A stretch of DNA of 34,910 nt. Origin: DATKXO01 sp035528995. Lineage in GTDB: Bacteria; Planctomycetota; Phycisphaerae; UBA1845. The stretch is from the NCBI GenBank assembly GCA_035528995.1, contig DATKXO010000255.1, positions 1 to 34,910 on the forward strand, written 5' to 3'. A program made the translations under genes and the position numbers. Under the pieces are notes generated by a model, which saw nothing but the letters and a program-made list of their open reading frames with translations, was not told the DNA's origin and made no database searches. Positions 32,409-34,910 of this stretch are shown one piece after another (the first letter of the stretch is position 1; each line of letters begins with the position of its first letter).

Positions 32409-32428
32409 TCAGGCCGAGGAGGGCCTGA
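32409..32428. terminator. Hairpin between convergent genes
   Basis: TCAGGCC (32409-32415) and GGCCTGA (32422-32428) form a perfect 7-base stem with a six-base loop in the 57-base gap between the ACT-protein stop and the NeuC stop. No T run on either strand; it may block read-through in both directions. Confidence 0.45.
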
Positions 32429-32437
32429 CCCCCGACC

Positions 32438-33604
32438 TCAGTAGGTGATCTGTTTGCGCCGCACGGACTCGTCGAGCGGGGTGGTTGCCAGAATGTCGGC
32501 GATCCGTCGCCCGGCGCGGCCGTCTCCGTAAACGGTGGGCGCTCCAGGGCGGGGTCGTCGTCGCAGCGCCGTCCTGATGGCCGCCCGAACCGCCTGGTAC
32601 GTTTCGTCGCAGTCGATGACCGAGCGTCCGCTGCGCTGCCTCCCTTGTTCCCGGTCACCCACGTTGACCACCGCAGTGCCGGCGGAAGCGGCTTCGATGA
32701 TGCCGCTCGAGGAGTTGCCCACCAGCACGCGCACGTCGCCCAGCAGCCGAAGATACGCGTCCCGTGCCAGGCTCCGCTCGATCCGCAGGCGCCCGCCGCG
32801 GTCGCGACGCCGGGCGGCCTCGATCGCGGCGATGATCCCAGTATGCCCCCGATCGCTGTTGGGGTAGATGATCGTCGGTGTCAGACCGGTGTCATCCACC
32901 GCACGGAGGATAACCGACATGGTCCGGCGCTCGCGCTCGGCCGATCGACCGGAAGGATGTTGCAGCACCAGGGCACGGGCCTCGCCATCCTTTCGGACGG
33001 GCTTGCGACGCGGCTGGCGCCCGACGATCTCCAACAGCCGGTCCAGGCCGGGGGCGCCGACGGTGTGCACGAATCCCGGGCGTTCGCCCATGCGGATGAT
33101 CCTGCGAGCCGCCTGCCGCGTCGCGGCCAGGTGGACGTGGGCTAGCTTGGTGATCGCGTGACGCAGGCCCTCGTCCAGATCCCCCAGGGCCACGTCGCCG
33201 CCGTGAATGTGGGCGCAGATTCGTCCGGTGGCCACGGCCGCTAACGCGCCGGCCATCGCTTCGATCCGGTCGCCCAGAACCACCACGACGTCCGTGCCGG
33301 CCCGCTCGAAATAGCGAGCCATACCGGCGACGCCGCGCGACAGCCCCACCGCTTGATCGAGGTGGTCACCCCGGCCGGTCTGCATCGGAACCCGGGCGTC
33401 GATCCGCCAGCCGTCGGCTTTGACCTGGTCGATGGTGTGTCCGAACTTCCTGAGCAGGTGCATCCCCGTGACGACGAGTTGCAGCTCCAGCCGCCGGTGA
33501 CGCCGAATGGCCGTCATCGTCGAGTGCAGTACGCCGTACTCGGCCCGCGTCCCGGTGACCACGGCCACGCGCCGGCGTCGGTCCCGACGTTGCGACGGCT
33601 TCAC
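32438..33604 (-). CDS. neuC: UDP-GlcNAc 2-epimerase, hydrolysing type (NeuC-like)
   Basis: A 388-residue GT-B-fold epimerase. The N-terminal VAVVTGTRAEYGVLHSTM matches the NeuC start, followed by LVVTGMHLL, VVVLGDRIEAMAGALAAVATG, and HIHGGDVALGDLDEGLRHAI, the NeuC-type catalytic loop (WecB enzymes have a different HxEAGLR motif). The C-terminal half has TPTIIYPNSDRGHTGII and LVGNSSSGIIEAASAGTAVV. The family converts UDP-GlcNAc (or UDP-diNAcBac) to the free manno-configured sugar that NeuB condenses with PEP. A GTG at 33604 is the start: GGAGG lies 7 bases upstream and the codon overlaps the NeuB stop as GTGA, so the two are translationally coupled. Sialic or legionaminic acid cannot be separated by eye. 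Confidence 0.9.
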   Translation of the reverse strand: MKPSQRRDRRRRVAVVTGTRAEYGVLHSTMTAIRRHRRLELQLVVTGMHLLRKFGHTIDQVKADGWRIDARVPMQTGRGDHLDQAVGLSRGVAGMARYFERAGTDVVVVLGDRIEAMAGALAAVATGRICAHIHGGDVALGDLDEGLRHAITKLAHVHLAATRQAARRIIRMGERPGFVHTVGAPGLDRLLEIVGRQPRRKPVRKDGEARALVLQHPSGRSAERERRTMSVILRAVDDTGLTPTIIYPNSDRGHTGIIAAIEAARRRDRGGRLRIERSLARDAYLRLLGDVRVLVGNSSSGIIEAASAGTAVVNVGDREQGRQRSGRSVIDCDETYQAVRAAIRTALRRRPRPGAPTVYGDGRAGRRIADILATTPLDESVRRKQITY

Positions 33605-34910
33605 CGGACCGCCTCCCAGGTCAGTTGTGTGTCGGCCGGAATGGCCACGGCCGCGCACTTGCCGATCAGGCCATCGATCTCGCTGGGCGGCAGCCCGCCG
33701 CCGGGACGCTTCGCCGTCACCATCTCGGCGGTCAGAACCGCTCCGGCGGGGATATCGCAAGCGGCCACCACGCTCTTGCGCGCCACACGCCGCACCTCGT
33801 TCTCCGCTTCGATCGCGTCCAGGTGACCGCTGCCCAGCGCCTCCTCGGCCTGACGAGCCCCCCGGATGTACCGGGCCAACTGATCGGGTTCGAGCGACGT
33901 GGCTTGGTCGGGCCCACCGGCTCGGCGGTCCAGCATGAAATGTTTCTCCAACACTTGGGCGCCGGCCGCGACCGCCAATCCGCCAATCGTCTCCGACGTG
34001 GTGTGGTCGCTGTAACCCGCGTGCCGCCCGCAGCGCCGGGTCAACGCGCCGATCGCCCGCAGGTTGGCCTGGTTCCATTGCGTCGGGTAGCTGCTCACGC
34101 AGTGCAACAGGATCGTTCGCTCAGCCGCGTTCCACTCCTCCAGACGTCGCACGGCCGCGTCGATCTCAACCGCGTCCGCAGCGCCGGTCGAAACGATCAA
34201 TGGCAGTCCCGTGTCGGCCGCGGCCCGCACCAGCGGCACGTTGTCCAGATCGGTCGAGGCCAGCTTGACGGCTCGCACGCCAAGCTCGACCAGCGCCTCC
34301 AAGTCGGGCAGGGCGAACGGCGTGGCCAGAAACTCCACGCCCTGCTGTGCGCAACGTCGCTGGATGGCCGCGAAGTCGTCGGCCTCCAGTTCCAGCCCAC
34401 GCAGCAGGTCGCGCTGTGTCCGATGCCCGGTGCCCTTCTGCTGATAGCCTGCGCTGACGGCGTCGGGTGTGACCAGCGTGTCGGCCCGGAACATCTGGAA
34501 CTTGACGGCGTTCGCCCCGGCGGCGGCGGCCGCGTCCACCATCTCCAGCGCCGCGTCGCGCGAACCGTTGTGATTCACGCCCGCCTCGGCGATCACGTAG
34601 ACCGGGTGACCGGCGCCGATGGTGGCCCGGCCGATCGTAATGTCCGGTAGAGTTACGTCGGTTGACCGTTGCGACGGTTCCGATTTGCCCCGGGCCCGCA
34701 GGATCGCCTCCGCCAGGTGAAGATCCACCGGCCCGTCGATGTCCACGGCGTCCTCGGGTCCCTGCACCAGTGCCCGGCGATCCTCACCCAGGAAGCCCTG
34801 GAAATCACCTTCCCAACGGGGGGCGGCCATCAGGGCCGCTCGTCTTACCACCGCCACCGCTCCGTCGTGGTAGTAAAGCGGATCGAGATCCTGACGGCGG
34901 TAGATGCTGT
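33601..34910 (-). CDS. neuB: NeuA-NeuB fusion: cytidylyltransferase C-terminus joined to nonulosonate synthase (5-prime end outside window)
   Basis: The frame is open to the window edge. Its first visible part (34910 to about 34690) reads as the end of a NeuA-type CMP-sugar synthetase: YYHDGAVAVVRRAALM, then a final VDIDGPVDLHLAEAIL, the typical closing motif. Without stop it continues through a short polar linker (RARGKSEPSQRSTD) into a NeuB synthase: HPVYVIAEAGVNHNGSRDAA, NAVKFQMFRADTLVT, EFLATPFALPDLEAL, LLHCVSSYPTQWNQANLRAI, GYSDHTTSETIGG, and EKHFMLDRRAGGPD. A C-terminal SAF (antifreeze-like) domain follows (ARKSVVAACDIPAGAVLTAE). NeuB condenses the epimerase product with PEP; NeuA activates the acid with CTP. 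No ATG, GTG or TTG is available near the NeuB boundary, which supports a true fusion. Confidence 0.85.
   Translation of the reverse strand, partial: SIYRRQDLDPLYYHDGAVAVVRRAALMAAPRWEGDFQGFLGEDRRALVQGPEDAVDIDGPVDLHLAEAILRARGKSEPSQRSTDVTLPDITIGRATIGAGHPVYVIAEAGVNHNGSRDAALEMVDAAAAAGANAVKFQMFRADTLVTPDAVSAGYQQKGTGHRTQRDLLRGLELEADDFAAIQRRCAQQGVEFLATPFALPDLEALVELGVRAVKLASTDLDNVPLVRAAADTGLPLIVSTGAADAVEIDAAVRRLEEWNAAERTILLHCVSSYPTQWNQANLRAIGALTRRCGRHAGYSDHTTSETIGGLAVAAGAQVLEKHFMLDRRAGGPDQATSLEPDQLARYIRGARQAEEALGSGHLDAIEAENEVRRVARKSVVAACDIPAGAVLTAEMVTAKRPGGGLPPSEIDGLIGKCAAVAIPADTQLTWEAVR

Noticed and set aside
32438..34078. Extended NeuC frame starting about 470 bases upstream of the chosen GTG
   Set aside because: The extra residues overlap NeuB in another frame and are Arg/Gly-rich; the NeuC family start and a ribosome site lie at 33604.

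Overview
This is a GC-rich, gene-dense bacterial chromosome segment, most likely from a planctomycete (Planctomycetota, PVC superphylum). The best lineage marker is the small basic protein at 23532-23777, which resembles the PVC signature protein. Supporting this are planctomycete-style lipoproteins (poly-Gly after the lipid cysteine, a Gly-Glu repeat linker) and a DUF1569-type protein. Phycisphaerae or a related class is only a guess. No rRNA, complete tRNA, CRISPR array or intact insertion sequence is visible.

Layout. 1-352: non-coding DNA with shuffled direct repeats and a heptanucleotide tandem repeat. 353-3167: a flavin-reductase-like protein, a GAF/SpoIIE-type phosphatase on the opposite strand, and a small unknown protein. 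3281-8722: an alpha-glucan (glycogen) cluster of GT4 synthase-like glycosyltransferase, GT35 phosphorylase and GH15 glucoamylase-like hydrolase, followed by a DUF1569/DinB-like protein. 9357-17664: an exported unknown protein facing mfd. mfd overlaps a lipoprotein parvulin gene; a CoA-binding protein and a second exported parvulin-type isomerase follow. 18002-22418: two adjacent lipoproteins on the minus strand that share a C-terminal propeller-like module. One carries a 21-fold Gly-Glu linker and the other a papain-like (C1) protease domain. 22670-25030: a SPOR-like membrane protein, the PVC small basic protein, a strong terminator and a class I aminotransferase.

25123-29640 looks like an accessory region. 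It holds two paralogous small exported Asp/Tyr-rich proteins, an AT-rich promoter island, a PEBP/YbhB lipoprotein, and a REP-associated tyrosine transposase (RAYT) broken by one in-frame TGA and flanked by REP-like palindromes. It also holds a three-helix membrane protein, two small unknown genes and a structured intergenic element between them. 29645-32380: dnaK, with a sigma-54-like site upstream, and an ACT-domain protein. 32438-34910: nonulosonic (sialic-acid-like) acid biosynthesis, with a NeuC-type epimerase overlapping by 4 bases a NeuB synthase that appears fused in frame to the C-terminus of a NeuA-type cytidylyltransferase. That gene runs off the window end.

Most promising for novelty: the NeuA-NeuB fusion, the tandem propeller lipoproteins, the RAYT/REP locus with a swapped inner stem, and the double hairpin at 28960-29063. 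No obvious defence system or other complete undescribed system was recognised. All family assignments come from motif recognition by eye; no database search was run.
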